Position numbers and translations under genes: made by a program. From an uncultured Sediminibacterium sp. (GTDB lineage: Bacteria; Bacteroidota; Bacteroidia; Chitinophagales; Chitinophagaceae), in assembly GCF_946481145.1 (NCBI RefSeq), contig NZ_CAMLMJ010000001.1, positions 1-64,000 on the forward strand: a DNA stretch of 64,000 bases, read 5' to 3'. This document shows, piece after piece, positions 51,062-60,759 of this stretch. Positions within the stretch are counted from its first letter, which is position 1; each line of letters starts with the position of its first letter. The notes beneath the pieces were generated by a model, which made no database searches, had not been told where the DNA came from, and saw only the letters and a list, made by a program, of their open reading frames with translations.

Positions 51062-52342
51062 CTATACCACTACCAGTTCATAAAACTGTCCCGGATTAAG
51101 ATGTTGCTGTGCAAGATTTTGCAACTCTTCACTGCTTACATTTCGAATGGTATCTATGCTGTTATAGAAATATTTTTCATCCAGTCCGTTAAGGATATAT
51201 GTTTTCCATCTGCTGATGATTTGAAATGGGCCATCCAGATCACCTAATAGTGAACCAATCATGTAGTTACGCACCAGGTTAAGCTCTTCCTGATCGATTG
51301 GTTCGTTTCTTAATTTTTCCATTTCATTGTACACTTCTGTAATAGTAGCTTCACACACATCTCTTCCAGCCTCTGTACTAATCATCCATGCACTATGGTG
51401 AATATGATTCTGGAAATAACTATGTATACCATAAGTATAGCCTTTGTCTTCCCGTATATTACTCATCAAACGCGATCCAAAAAAGCCGCCAAAAATATTG
51501 TTCAGCACCTGCACCTTCGGGAAATCGGGATGGTGTCTGTTAAAAAATGGCTGCGCAATTCTGATGGCCCCCTGAACACCTTCCGCATCATTAATAATGC
51601 GGTATTTTTTTTCATCGGCTGGCTCCATCGCATGTGTTACTGCCGGTAGTTCTTTGCTATTTAATGGCAAACTACCAAATACTTTATTCAGTGTTTCATC
51701 GAGCTTATCCGGTAATTTACCTGCGGCGAATATTTTACAGGTACCATGTTTATAAAACTGGTTATAATAAGCTATTAGCTCTTCTCTTTGCAAAGCATCA
51801 TAATCAACCGTAGATGTATATTTTCCATAAGGATGATGAAACCCAAAAACATATTCGTCGATAAGTCTGTTGGCAACAAAATCACATTTTTTCAGGTTTA
51901 CCTGTAAGCGTTGTTTTTGGTTTTGTTTACAGATTGCCAGTTCTTCTTCCGGAAAAACACTTTCGGTAATTATTTCTGCTACAACAGGGAGTAACTCGTG
52001 CAGGTGTTTAGTTAAACAATGAAGCGTAATTGTGGCGGTTTCATTGTAACAGCTACGGTTAAGGTAAGCCCCATAGAACTCAAAATACTCATTGATGGAA
52101 AAAGCATTACGGGAAGCTGTTCCATTTTTCAATAAAAAATTGGTAGTGCCCGCAACAATATTCTTCGACTCATACCAATTACCTGCATAAAACACCCATT
52201 CAACCATCACCACATCCTGCGCGCCTGCGTGCACTGCGTATACTGGTGTTTGGTTATCGAGTACATATCGATCACAGGGTTTTAGTGATAAGTTAAAAGA
52301 TACTGCATCTGTTATAGGTGGAGCAATGGTTCTATTGATCAT
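51062..52342 (-). CDS. M16-family peptidase, non-catalytic subunit
   Basis: Insulinase-like protein of 426 residues with the M16 fold but without the HxxEH motif: the matching position reads TTNFLLKNG (about 65-73). C-terminal M16 signatures are present (DKGYTYGIHSYF). It follows the catalytic M16 gene by 48 bp, as in the two-gene M16 systems where one subunit holds the zinc and the other helps bind substrate. Confidence 0.92.
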   Translation of the reverse strand: MINRTIAPPITDAVSFNLSLKPCDRYVLDNQTPVYAVHAGAQDVVMVEWVFYAGNWYESKNIVAGTTNFLLKNGTASRNAFSINEYFEFYGAYLNRSCYNETATITLHCLTKHLHELLPVVAEIITESVFPEEELAICKQNQKQRLQVNLKKCDFVANRLIDEYVFGFHHPYGKYTSTVDYDALQREELIAYYNQFYKHGTCKIFAAGKLPDKLDETLNKVFGSLPLNSKELPAVTHAMEPADEKKYRIINDAEGVQGAIRIAQPFFNRHHPDFPKVQVLNNIFGGFFGSRLMSNIREDKGYTYGIHSYFQNHIHHSAWMISTEAGRDVCEATITEVYNEMEKLRNEPIDQEELNLVRNYMIGSLLGDLDGPFQIISRWKTYILNGLDEKYFYNSIDTIRNVSSEELQNLAQQHLNPGQFYELVVV

Positions 52343-52390
52343 AGCTGAAATTCACGATTCATGGTTGCCGATAAGCAACCGGTTAATTGA

Positions 52391-53626
52391 TTAATTCGCA
52401 CGGTAGAACAAAGTATTACTGTTCTCTTCCTTAAAAATCTTTTTACTATACGCCAGAATATCATCTACCGTAATTGCCTGGTATTTCTGGAGTTCGGTAT
52501 TCATCATTTCGGCATCACCTAATAATTCATATAATGCAAGGCTATTAGCCCTGCTCATAATACTCATATCTTCAAAGGCAATAACGCTTTCTGTTTTGTT
52601 TTTTACTTTTTGCAATTCCTGTTCACTGATAGCGGTCGATTGAATATTACTGATTTCAGTATCAACAGCAGCAGCAGCATCTTCAATTTTTACACCTTTC
52701 ACCAGTTTGCCTTCTATCGCCAATAAACCTGCATCAATACTTCCGAAGTGGTAGCAATCCAGATTAGAGAACAATTGTTTTTCTTTTACAAGCGATTGAT
52801 ACAAACGAGATGAACCACCCCCACCCAATATTTCTGATATTACATCGGCTGCATAATATCCTTTTTCGAGTCTTGCATCTATATGCCATGTTTTAACAAA
52901 TGCATCCAATGGTACAGCAGCAGAAACATCCAGTTTACGTGCAGCAGTTTGTATAGGTTCTTGTGGCAGATTACGTTCGTATTTTTCACCCATTGGTATA
53001 TCACCAAACCATTTTTCTGCAAGTCGTTTCACCAGTTCAGTGGTAACATGACCCGTAACTACCAATATGGCATTTATTGGTCGGTAATGTTTGAAAAAGA
53101 AATGTTTTACATCGTCAATATGTGCCTGTTCAACATGACTCAACTCCTTTCCTATTGTCATCCAGCGATAAGGATGCGTAGTGTAAGCCAGTTCGCGCAT
53201 TTTGTGCCAAACATCTCCATAGGGTTTATTGAGGTAATGCTCTTTGAATTCTTCGCATACAACCTTCCTTTGTACATCCAGGCTTTTTTTACTGAAAGCC
53301 AGACTCAACATGCGGTCGCTTTCGAGCCAGAAAGCGGTTTCAATATTTTCAGCAGGTACCTGACAATAATAATTGGTAAGGTCGTTGGTAGTATAGGCAT
53401 TGTTTTCACCACCTGCTCTTTGCAGTGGTTCGTCATAATCGGGAATATTGATACTTCCACCAAACATCAGGTGTTCAAAAAGGTGGGCGAATCCTGTTTT
53501 ATTTGGGTTTTCATCCCTTGCGCCTACATCGTACAGTAAGTTAACCACCGCCATCGGGGTAGAATGGTCTTCATGTACCAAAACGCGTAATCCATTATCC
53601 AGCACAAACCGGTCATATGTTATCAT
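52391..53626 (-). CDS. M16-family zinc peptidase, catalytic subunit
   Basis: 411 residues. The inverted zinc motif H48-x-x-E51-H52 (HLFEHLMF) is intact, followed by the expected downstream Glu near NNAYTTNDLTNYY. No signal peptide, so it may act in the cytoplasm or be exported by another route. It forms a heterodimer-like pair with the next gene. The substrate is unknown. Confidence 0.94.
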   Translation of the reverse strand: MITYDRFVLDNGLRVLVHEDHSTPMAVVNLLYDVGARDENPNKTGFAHLFEHLMFGGSINIPDYDEPLQRAGGENNAYTTNDLTNYYCQVPAENIETAFWLESDRMLSLAFSKKSLDVQRKVVCEEFKEHYLNKPYGDVWHKMRELAYTTHPYRWMTIGKELSHVEQAHIDDVKHFFFKHYRPINAILVVTGHVTTELVKRLAEKWFGDIPMGEKYERNLPQEPIQTAARKLDVSAAVPLDAFVKTWHIDARLEKGYYAADVISEILGGGGSSRLYQSLVKEKQLFSNLDCYHFGSIDAGLLAIEGKLVKGVKIEDAAAAVDTEISNIQSTAISEQELQKVKNKTESVIAFEDMSIMSRANSLALYELLGDAEMMNTELQKYQAITVDDILAYSKKIFKEENSNTLFYRAN

Positions 53627-53733
53627 AGTAGCAATTGAATCTGCGAATTTAGGTGAAAAGCAGGTTTTAGGAAGCTTTGAGACCTTTCCAATTCAGGCTG
53701 CAAAAGCACGTATTTCCCAAAAACGCAAATGAT

Positions 53734-54939
53734 TCAGCGGTTTCGGCGGATATCCTTAATGACCATATTCAGGATCATGGGTTTCTGCTCCCGGAAAATG
53801 ATCACCCGAACTTTACCGATTGAATTCTGGAACAGTGTTTTATAGGTCTGTATGTTTTTGGTATAATTATTTTCCACGGAGAAAATTATATCCCCTGGCT
53901 GGAAACCAGCTTTATCGCCCGGTGAGCCTTTGATGATATCGATAACCCTTATCTCTCCATTTATCAGGTAGATACCCAGTCCGGTATAAGAGTAGTCGAA
54001 GCTTTCGGGATAATGGTTATTGGGTTTTATATAAATGGACCGATCGGGATAATTCAATATTACATTGAAACGACGCATGATATCGTTACCAATTAATCCG
54101 CCCTGTTTCGGATAGGAAGTTACATTGTACTCATCATCGAAAATATGTACGGGAACATTCCTGAATTTATAGGGACCAAGTTTTATCTCTTTTGCTATGG
54201 TTATGTCCATCATTTTTTTTCCTCCCAAACCTTCTGCCTGTGTTGGGTAAAATTTTCGTTTTCGCTTAAACACCAAACTATCTTCCACGAACTCTTTAGA
54301 CAACAAAAAGGTTAAACCTGCGCCTGTATCGAAAATAAACCGGGCATTTATTTCTCTTTCATCCCTTATTGTGGCGGCCTGAAAAGGAAGGGTAGAAAAA
54401 TCAGGATGGAGCATATAGCCACCTTTAGGATAACGGAAACTGCCCGGGCTATATACTTCTACAACCTGCCGGTCGTAATCAAGATGAACAATAAATCTCC
54501 TTAAGAAACTAAATCCGATAATGCCATCTATTTTCAAACCATATACACTGGTTAATAGTTCATAATCATTGATATGAAAATCTAATTTCTCAACATCGAG
54601 TCCGGGCAATTTTAATGTATGGTTGTAAGCAAATTCAACCCGTTTAATACCTGCTATACCCCTGATTGTTTTATCGCTTAGTTCTTTTTTTAATCCAAGG
54701 TATTCCAGTGTCAGTGAATCTAATGAAATACCACCGCTGCCTGTATCGAAAACAAAATTCAGCGTATCGGGGTGATTGTCTATTTGGGCCTTGATGATAA
54801 CGATACCGCCGCTTAGCTGTACAAAAGGAAAACGGGTAAGTAGTTTTGCTTCTGGCAATACAAACTCCTCCTGAGCCAAACCCGGGGTGCATACACAGAA
54901 GAGCCCCATAAAAAGGATAGCAATCGGTAATCGTTTCAT
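53734..54939 (-). CDS. aspartyl protease-like protein with PDZ domain
   Basis: About 401 residues from the ATG at 54939. Signal peptide ends at PGLAQ. Two retropepsin-like repeats each contain a DTG motif (NFVFDTGSGGI near 62-72 and RFIFDTGAGLTF near 200-211), followed by a PDZ domain (about 320-395, GLGIYLINGEIRVIDIIKGSPGDKAGFQ, in parts). This arrangement is common in Bacteroidetes, with both active-site Asp in one chain. It is probably periplasmic. The substrate is unknown. The frame extends to 54996, but 54939 gives the signal peptide directly. Confidence 0.85.
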   Translation of the reverse strand: MKRLPIAILFMGLFCVCTPGLAQEEFVLPEAKLLTRFPFVQLSGGIVIIKAQIDNHPDTLNFVFDTGSGGISLDSLTLEYLGLKKELSDKTIRGIAGIKRVEFAYNHTLKLPGLDVEKLDFHINDYELLTSVYGLKIDGIIGFSFLRRFIVHLDYDRQVVEVYSPGSFRYPKGGYMLHPDFSTLPFQAATIRDEREINARFIFDTGAGLTFLLSKEFVEDSLVFKRKRKFYPTQAEGLGGKKMMDITIAKEIKLGPYKFRNVPVHIFDDEYNVTSYPKQGGLIGNDIMRRFNVILNYPDRSIYIKPNNHYPESFDYSYTGLGIYLINGEIRVIDIIKGSPGDKAGFQPGDIIFSVENNYTKNIQTYKTLFQNSIGKVRVIIFREQKPMILNMVIKDIRRNR

Positions 54940-55100
54940 GCAGATTGAAAATAACCCCATTTGGTGATTAGTGCCCGCTTTTTTTAGATAAACCAAGGCT
55001 TAAAATGACCAACGGTTTTGTGAATGACAACCGAATCAGGTTTTTTGATGCAGCAGTTATTATTATCGGAGGATTTGGGCCAGAACTGTTCGGGGAAAAT

Positions 55101-55454
55101 AAGCTGCGAGCTTCTAGCCTCTAGCCACTAGCCTTGATGTTGCATGTTTTAGGTTATCTCCTACTATTAGAATAAATGACAGGGCTTGCGAATTTGTTTT
55201 GGAAAAATCCTACTTAAAATAAATATTTAATTACCATATTTACGCTAGCGGATGGTTAAATTAATAGCAAAAAAAGGCTAGTAGCCAGCAGCTAGTGGCT
55301 AGTCAGAATGACTCCCTTGGAGAAGTTGTTTTTTCCCGGACAGCAATGGCTGCAAGCCGTAAGCTGCAGGCCACTCTAGTATTCTAATAGTAGCAGAAAG
55401 CCTAAAACAAGCACCAATCAAGGCTAGCAGCTAGAGGCTAGAAGCTTGCAGCCT
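55101..55454. repeat. MITE-like element with terminal inverted repeats
   Basis: The ends (55101-55138 and 55417-55454) are imperfect inverted repeats of about 38 bp, built of CTAGCC/CTAGCT heptamers. The inverted similarity continues inward (ACTATTAGAATA on one side, TATTCTAATAGT on the other). The interior has further GCTAGTA/GCCAGCA and GCAAGCC heptamers. It contains no gene and fills most of the spacer 54940-55533. Confidence 0.75.
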
Positions 55455-55501
55455 AATTCACAGGTACAACAATGATGCAACAATAATCAATCTGTTCATC
55501 C

Positions 55502-55509
55502 TACCTTTG
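55502..55509 (+). promoter_or_regulatory. -7 promoter element of mqnC
   Basis: TACCTTTG, an exact TAnnTTTG, 25 bp ahead of the ATG at 55534. No clear -33 TTG at the right spacing. It lies inside the longer frame that opens at 55507, which argues for the internal start. Confidence 0.55.
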
Positions 55510-55533
55510 CAGTTCAAACGAAATTTCTTCTCC

Positions 55534-56658
55534 ATGCAGCTAGCAGATTTGTACCAACGGGCATTGAATTTTGAGTTTTTGAATATTGAAGAAGGTATGT
55601 TTCTTTTTGAGCAGGCTCCGCTTACTGAATTGATGCATGTTGCCGATGAACTCAGAAAAAAACAGGTTCCGCACGGAAAAGTAACCTGGCAGATAGATCG
55701 AAATGTAAATACGACCAATGTTTGTATAGCGAATTGCAAATTTTGCAATTTCTACCGGATACCAGGCCATGCGGAAGCCTATATCACCGATATGCCTACT
55801 TACCGCAAAAAAATTGAGGAAACCCTTAAATATGGTGGCGATCAGTTATTGTTACAAGGAGGGCACCATCCAGAACTTGGACTTGATTTTTACACCAATA
55901 CTTTCCGCCAGATCAAGCAGGAATACCCGCATTTAAAATTGCATGCACTTGGCCCACCCGAAGTAGCCCATATCTGTAAATTGGAGAAAATGAGTCACCA
56001 TGAAGTGCTCAAAGCCTTACAGGAAGCCGGGCTCGACTCATTACCAGGTGCTGGTGCAGAAATACTGGTAGACAGGGTAAGGAGACTGATTTCAAAAGGA
56101 AAATGTGGGGCAGATGAGTGGTTGGATATAATGCATGAGGCCCATAAATTGAATATAACTACCAGTGCCACTATGATGTTTGGTCATGTGGAAACCCTGG
56201 AAGAGCGCTTTATTCACCTAACCCGGATCAGGGAGGTTCAAAGCCGCAAACCTGCTGAAGCAAATGGGTTTCTGGCTTTTATCCCCTGGACTTTCCAGGA
56301 TGTAGATACCCTTTTAACCCGAATCAGGGGGGTACATAACCTTACCACTACTGATGAATATATCCGGATGATTGCCATCAGCCGCATTATGTTACCCAAT
56401 GTAAAAAACATACAGGCTAGCTGGCTTACAGTAGGTAAACAAACCGCCCAGATATGCCTGCATGCCGGAGCAAACGACTTTGGTTCTATTATGATTGAAG
56501 AAAACGTGGTTAGTGCCGCAGGCGCCCCCCACCGTTTTACCTATAAAACCATGCAGGATGCCATTCGCGAAGCCGGTTTCGAGCCCCAATTAAGAGGCCA
56601 GCAATACAACTGGCGCGAAATCCCGGAAAGCATTCAGGAGCAGGTGATAGATTATTGA
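55534..56658 (+). CDS. mqnC: cyclic dehypoxanthinyl futalosine synthase
   Basis: Radical-SAM enzyme of the futalosine menaquinone pathway, 374 residues from the ATG at 55534. The cluster motif C64-x3-C68-x2-C71 (NVCIANCKFCNFYR) matches MqnC rather than MqnE in context, with GGDQLLLQGGHHPELGL and TSATMMFGHVETLEER downstream. It shows this organism uses the futalosine route. A perfect -7 element precedes the start. Confidence 0.93.
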   Translation: MQLADLYQRALNFEFLNIEEGMFLFEQAPLTELMHVADELRKKQVPHGKVTWQIDRNVNTTNVCIANCKFCNFYRIPGHAEAYITDMPTYRKKIEETLKYGGDQLLLQGGHHPELGLDFYTNTFRQIKQEYPHLKLHALGPPEVAHICKLEKMSHHEVLKALQEAGLDSLPGAGAEILVDRVRRLISKGKCGADEWLDIMHEAHKLNITTSATMMFGHVETLEERFIHLTRIREVQSRKPAEANGFLAFIPWTFQDVDTLLTRIRGVHNLTTTDEYIRMIAISRIMLPNVKNIQASWLTVGKQTAQICLHAGANDFGSIMIEENVVSAAGAPHRFTYKTMQDAIREAGFEPQLRGQQYNWREIPESIQEQVIDY

Positions 56659-56659
56659 G

Positions 56660-56757
56660 TGTGAATGGTCAATGGTGAATTGTCAATGGGGAATGGTCAA
56701 TAGTGATATAATCTATTCACCATAAGCTATTGACAATTCACCATTGACCATTCACAT
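56660..56757. repeat. AATGGTC-type heptamer inverted repeat
   Basis: Six or so heptamers (AATGGTC, AATGGTG, AATTGTC, AATAGTG) at 56665-56706 are mirrored by CTATTGAC...TTGACCATTCAC (56728-56757). The RNA would form a long hairpin directly after mqnC, a probable terminator. Confidence 0.8.
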
Positions 56758-56832
56758 TTTTAACTTCATTTAACGTAAAATCCTTTCTTTTTACCAAACC
56801 AGTATATACCTTTATATTTCCTAAACCTGTTT

Positions 56833-57048
56833 ATGAAAAAAAGATACCTGTTTTTGCCTGTTACAGCTACTGTGATGCTGTTTGCGGCTGGGTATATTAC
56901 CGAAAGCCACAATAACAAAAAGATCTGTGAAGCCAGCAAAAACTGCCCATTAAAGCAGAAAAAGCAGACTGTAAAGCCACAGGGAAGCAGTCCGGACGAG
57001 ATTCACTTTGGGGGTTTAAACCGTTTAATCGTCTCAACTTTCCGATAA
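56833..57048 (+). CDS. small secreted or membrane-anchored protein
   Basis: 71 residues. N-terminal signal sequence (MKKRYLFLPVTATVMLFAAGY) followed by a short basic segment with two cysteines (KKICEASKNCPLK) and a polar C-terminus. No family is recognised. A strong terminator 6 bp after the stop supports it as a real transcribed gene. Confidence 0.65.
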   Translation: MKKRYLFLPVTATVMLFAAGYITESHNNKKICEASKNCPLKQKKQTVKPQGSSPDEIHFGGLNRLIVSTFR

Positions 57049-57054
57049 TCATTG

Positions 57055-57084
57055 ATCCTGCGCCAGAAACGCAGGATTTTTTTT
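57055..57084 (+). terminator. rho-independent terminator
   Basis: ATCCTGCG/CGCAGGAT stem with a 7-nt loop followed by eight T, directly after the 71-residue gene. Confidence 0.92.
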
Positions 57085-57160
57085 CTTTGCACTGTAACAA
57101 AAATCTTCCCGGCCCGTATAACTACATACAAGGCAATCATTTGAATTATCGCTGCTGTTT

Positions 57161-57652
57161 ATGACCGAGCAAGAGTATAATAACTGTGTAAACCAATACG
57201 CCGATAACGTATACCGCTTCATAGTGAAGAATCTTCGCCATGAAGAAGATGCCCGGGATATTGTACAAACTGCCTTTGAAAAACTCTGGCGCAACCGGGA
57301 AATGGTAGAGAACAGCAAATCGAAATCCTACCTGTTTACGGTGGCCTATAACCAGATGATCGACCATATCCGGAAAGTAAAAAGGATACAGTTAAAAGAT
57401 GAGTTCCAGGAAGACGGCAGATCGGAACAAGCTGGCAGCAATAAGCAAAATGTAAAGAAAATATTGATGGAGGCATTAAACAGACTGAATGAAACACAAA
57501 GAAGTCTGGTTATGCTGAAAGACTATGAAGGTTACAGCTACGAAGAAATTGGTAAGATCATGGATTTGAATGAGAGTCAGGTAAAAGTTTATCTTCACCG
57601 TGCGCGACTCACCCTTCGTAACTACCTGGTTAGCCCGGAAAATGTTTTATAA
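57161..57652 (+). CDS. ECF-family RNA polymerase sigma factor
   Basis: 163 residues with sigma region 2 (NQYADNVYRFIVKNLRHEEDARDIVQTAFEKLWRNRE, in parts) and region 4 (LNRLNETQRSLVMLKDYEGYSYEEIGKIM). It begins an operon with the anti-sigma-like protein and an outer-membrane protein, so it probably controls this operon and envelope genes. Confidence 0.94.
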   Translation: MTEQEYNNCVNQYADNVYRFIVKNLRHEEDARDIVQTAFEKLWRNREMVENSKSKSYLFTVAYNQMIDHIRKVKRIQLKDEFQEDGRSEQAGSNKQNVKKILMEALNRLNETQRSLVMLKDYEGYSYEEIGKIMDLNESQVKVYLHRARLTLRNYLVSPENVL

Positions 57653-57669
57653 ATTTTATTGAATAAAAA

Positions 57670-58815
57670 ATGATTCAAATCAACAGACATAACTACGAGG
57701 AATTTTTCCTGCTCTATGTAGACAGGGAACTCTCTCCTGCTGCAGTAACGGCTGTTGAACAGTTTATAAAAGACAATCCCGATCTGGCAGATGAGTTAAC
57801 AGCGTTACAACAGACAACACTTCCATTAGATGATGCACTGGTATTTGATAAAACCAGTTTATTCAGGAACGCCGAAAATGAAATAAGCTTAGAAAACAGT
57901 ACAGAGCAGTTTTTGCTTTATGTGGATGATGAACTGACACCTGCCGAACGTCAATCAGTTGAAACATTTGTATTACAGCACCCTTCTTTGCAAGAAAGTT
58001 TTGTACAGTTAAAACAAACTAAGCTTCCGGCTGAACATATTCCTTTTCCGGATAAACAGCTTTTATATAAAACCGAATCCGATAGAAAGCCAGTTATTTA
58101 TATGCGCTGGATGAGAATGGTGGCCGCGGCCGCTGTAATTGCTTTCGGATTCTTCCTCTGGGATTTTAGTGGCAGTACTAATATTCAGGCTAATGGTGAA
58201 GAAGCTTTGGCCGCAATTCCGAAAAACAACAGTAATACCATTACAACCAATCCATCTGGTGAAGCATCTGGTGAAATAATGAAAAGCCAAATAACTTCAA
58301 CTGAAATAGCCAGTAAGCAAAATAATGATGTTATTGTGTCAGCGGCTACTTTACCAGTTAACAATGGCATCCAAATTGCACCAAAAGACTTACAGGCAAA
58401 TAATACAAAACTTGTAGGCACTATTCAACCTGATGTAGACTTGAGAACCAAACCTGAACTGATCATTGAAAAACAAAATACCATTTCATCAGATGATATA
58501 GTGAAACCAAGCATCAACACAAAAAACCTGCAGGAAATGGTTGCCAATGCTGCAATTACAGAACGCGAAATGATGAAAATTGCTGCACCAGAATTAGAAG
58601 AACCCATGGATAAAGAAGTATTAGCACAGCAGGTGGTTTACAGAGAACTCGATACTGAAACAGATAGTAATAACAAAAGTTTGCTCATTGGTTCAGTTGA
58701 AATAAATAAGGATAAACTAAGAGGCTTTTTCCGCAAAGCAGCCAGTATTTTTAAAAGTAAAAAATCGGAAGAGGCCCAAACTTCAGGCTCAAATCCTACC
58801 CGATCGTTAAAATAA
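57670..58815 (+). CDS. probable anti-sigma factor with duplicated N-terminal domain
   Basis: 381 residues. A segment of about 60 residues is present twice: about 8-68 (FFLLYVDRELSP...) and about 77-136 (FLLYVDDELTP...), each ending in an LP and a phenylalanine-containing segment. One membrane helix (about 149-166) follows, then a long Asn/Thr/Lys-rich extracytoplasmic region. The gene follows the sigma factor by 17 bp. The typical zinc HxxxCxxC of ZAS anti-sigma domains is absent from both copies. Anti-sigma function is inferred from position and topology. Confidence 0.75.
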   Translation: MIQINRHNYEEFFLLYVDRELSPAAVTAVEQFIKDNPDLADELTALQQTTLPLDDALVFDKTSLFRNAENEISLENSTEQFLLYVDDELTPAERQSVETFVLQHPSLQESFVQLKQTKLPAEHIPFPDKQLLYKTESDRKPVIYMRWMRMVAAAAVIAFGFFLWDFSGSTNIQANGEEALAAIPKNNSNTITTNPSGEASGEIMKSQITSTEIASKQNNDVIVSAATLPVNNGIQIAPKDLQANNTKLVGTIQPDVDLRTKPELIIEKQNTISSDDIVKPSINTKNLQEMVANAAITEREMMKIAAPELEEPMDKEVLAQQVVYRELDTETDSNNKSLLIGSVEINKDKLRGFFRKAASIFKSKKSEEAQTSGSNPTRSLK

Positions 58816-58834
58816 AAGAGTAAAGCACAATCAT

Positions 58835-59719
58835 ATGAAACGTTTAGCAATTGTAACAGCAGCGTTCCTGTTATCAGCACCGCTGTTTGCCCAAACCGAC
58901 AGTACCGGTAGTAATGAAGACACCGTGAAAGTGGGCAATTTTATTATCATCAAGAAGAACAAAGACGGCAACACCAATTCCAGCACAGATAAAAAAGGAA
59001 TCTGGAAAGATTGGGACAGAAATTTTGATATCCGTATCGAACGCAGAAGCAGAACCAACAGAAATGTAAGCACCAATTGGTGGATCATGGACCTTGGCTT
59101 TACAAATTTCCGTGATCAAACAGACTACAGCTATGCGCAGGCAGGCAGCTATTTCAGAACTTTCCGTCCGGCAGATGGTGCCGTTAACCAGAATAGTTTT
59201 AAACTAAATACGGGCAAATCAACCAACGTGAATATCTGGTTCTTCATGCAAAAAGTAAATGTTTTGAAGCATGTTGTAAACCTGAAATATGGACTGGGTT
59301 TAGAGATGTACAATTTCCGGTACGATTCGCGCCTCAGTTACCGTAAAGATGCCAATCCGTATGTTTACAATGACTCCATTTCATTCTCCAAGAATAAATT
59401 ATACGCTGGTTACTTAACCGTACCCTTCATGATCAATATCAATACTTCACCGAATAACAGAAGAGGATTTAGTTTCAGCGCTGGTATGAGTGCCGGTTAC
59501 CTCATCAGTAGCAGAAACAAACAAAAAAGCAGCGAGCGCGGAAAACAAAAATCACCGGGCGACTTTAACCTCGAACCATTTCGTGTAGCAGCTATTGGTG
59601 AAGTAGGATTAGGCCCAGTACGCCTCTATGGAAGTTATAGTATCAACAAATTACACAAAGACATCACCAGACTTGAGCAGTTCCCTTATGCGGTTGGTAT
59701 CAGGTTTAGTAGATGGTGA
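58835..59719 (+). CDS. outer-membrane beta-barrel protein (PorT-like)
   Basis: 294 residues with a signal peptide (about 1-20, ending LFAQ), a Lys/Asp-rich linker, and about eight alternating strands (NWWIMDLGFTNF, VNLKYGLGLEMY, LYAGYLTVPFMININ, GFSFSAGMSAGYL) ending IRFSRW. It is 20 bp after the anti-sigma candidate and is probably a cell-surface or outer-membrane target of the sigma factor. The family is general, so no substrate is assigned. Confidence 0.82.
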   Translation: MKRLAIVTAAFLLSAPLFAQTDSTGSNEDTVKVGNFIIIKKNKDGNTNSSTDKKGIWKDWDRNFDIRIERRSRTNRNVSTNWWIMDLGFTNFRDQTDYSYAQAGSYFRTFRPADGAVNQNSFKLNTGKSTNVNIWFFMQKVNVLKHVVNLKYGLGLEMYNFRYDSRLSYRKDANPYVYNDSISFSKNKLYAGYLTVPFMININTSPNNRRGFSFSAGMSAGYLISSRNKQKSSERGKQKSPGDFNLEPFRVAAIGEVGLGPVRLYGSYSINKLHKDITRLEQFPYAVGIRFSRW

Positions 59720-59730
59720 GTTTGAATCGA

Positions 59731-59950
59731 TAGCTTCTGGCTGCAAGCTGCAAGCTACAAGCCTTGATGGGTGCTTATTATAGACTTTCTGCTATTAATG
59801 GAATAATAGAGGGGAGAAAATTTAAAGGCAGTTCCTTAAAGATATATTTGGTTACCGCAAATGCACTAGCTATTATTAATAGAACACGGATTTTCATGAT
59901 TTTCAAGATATATCATGATAAATCATGAAAATCATGAAGATCTGTGTTCC
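59731..59950. repeat. MITE-like dispersed element, copy 2
   Basis: About 220 bp, aligning with 40990-41190: the same heptamer start, CTTGATGGGTGCTTATTATA, GAGAAAATTTAAA and AATAGAACACGGAT landmarks. It includes the full palindromic module (59882-59949). Confidence 0.85.
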
Positions 59951-59987
59951 ATCATACGCGACACCTACAGCTTGCGGTTAAAAATTG

Positions 59988-60036
59988 ATAAGGCATAGAA
60001 TTAGGGGATTTAATCTCTTCCAATTCTATGCCTTAT
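59988..60036. terminator. 15-bp perfect hairpin
   Basis: ATAAGGCATAGAATT/AATTCTATGCCTTAT around a 19-nt loop, then a T-rich tract on the plus strand. It lies 269 bp after the nearest plus-strand gene, so it may belong to the repeat region rather than a transcript end. CTAGC-type heptamers follow at 60068-60095. Nothing else is seen up to 60216. Confidence 0.6.
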
Positions 60037-60216
60037 TTCTTTAGAATGATTTCTATACCTCCAACTCAAGCAGCCAGAAGCTAGCGGCTAGTAGCTCAAA
60101 GCAACATCTCGTTAACATAAAATACATTAACCAAAACTTTTGTCAATTAACCAGGATACAACACTTCCTGATGCAGCGGAATTCTAGTTTCGGGTTCAAA
60201 CCAAAAACCTATTTGT

Positions 60217-60759
60217 ATGAAACCCCTTATCTATGCGCCCTGCCTCCTCGCTATTTTAATTGGTGGTACATCTTTCAGAAGCACACATCGACTCGTAACA
60301 TCAAACGCTACTAAAAACACGTATTACATCCTGGTAGTAAAAACAAAGTACCAGATGAAAGTGTACGATTCAACCGGAGAATGTCTTGCAACCTACCCTG
60401 TTGTTTTTGGCAACAAAGACATGGGAGATAAAATGATGCAGGGCGACCGTCGTACACCCGAGGGAACATTTAAAATCTGTTATAAAAGAAAGCACGAAAA
60501 ATGGAGCCGATTTTTATTGATCGATTATCCCAATGCGGAAAGTGTGGCAAAATTTAACCAGCGCAAGGCAGCCGGCATCATTCCCGCCAACGCTCAAATT
60601 GGCGGAAGCATTGGCATACATGGAACTTGGCCCAATGAAGATTTCGCAGTAGATGGCTTACAGAATTGGACAGAAGGTTGCATCAGCACCAAAAACATAT
60701 ACGTAGAAGAAATTTTCGATGTACTGCCTGTCGGTACGAGAATAGAAATCAGAAGGTGA
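60217..60759 (+). CDS. L,D-transpeptidase (YkuD fold)
   Basis: 180 residues. Signal peptide, then a YkuD domain with TPEGTFKI, the His at 135 (GIHGTWP) and the catalytic Cys155 in TEGCISTKN. The usual SHGC[IV]R appears here as TEGCIS. The enzyme forms 3-3 peptidoglycan crosslinks or attaches proteins to peptidoglycan; which one cannot be told. It stands alone. Confidence 0.9.
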   Translation: MKPLIYAPCLLAILIGGTSFRSTHRLVTSNATKNTYYILVVKTKYQMKVYDSTGECLATYPVVFGNKDMGDKMMQGDRRTPEGTFKICYKRKHEKWSRFLLIDYPNAESVAKFNQRKAAGIIPANAQIGGSIGIHGTWPNEDFAVDGLQNWTEGCISTKNIYVEEIFDVLPVGTRIEIRR

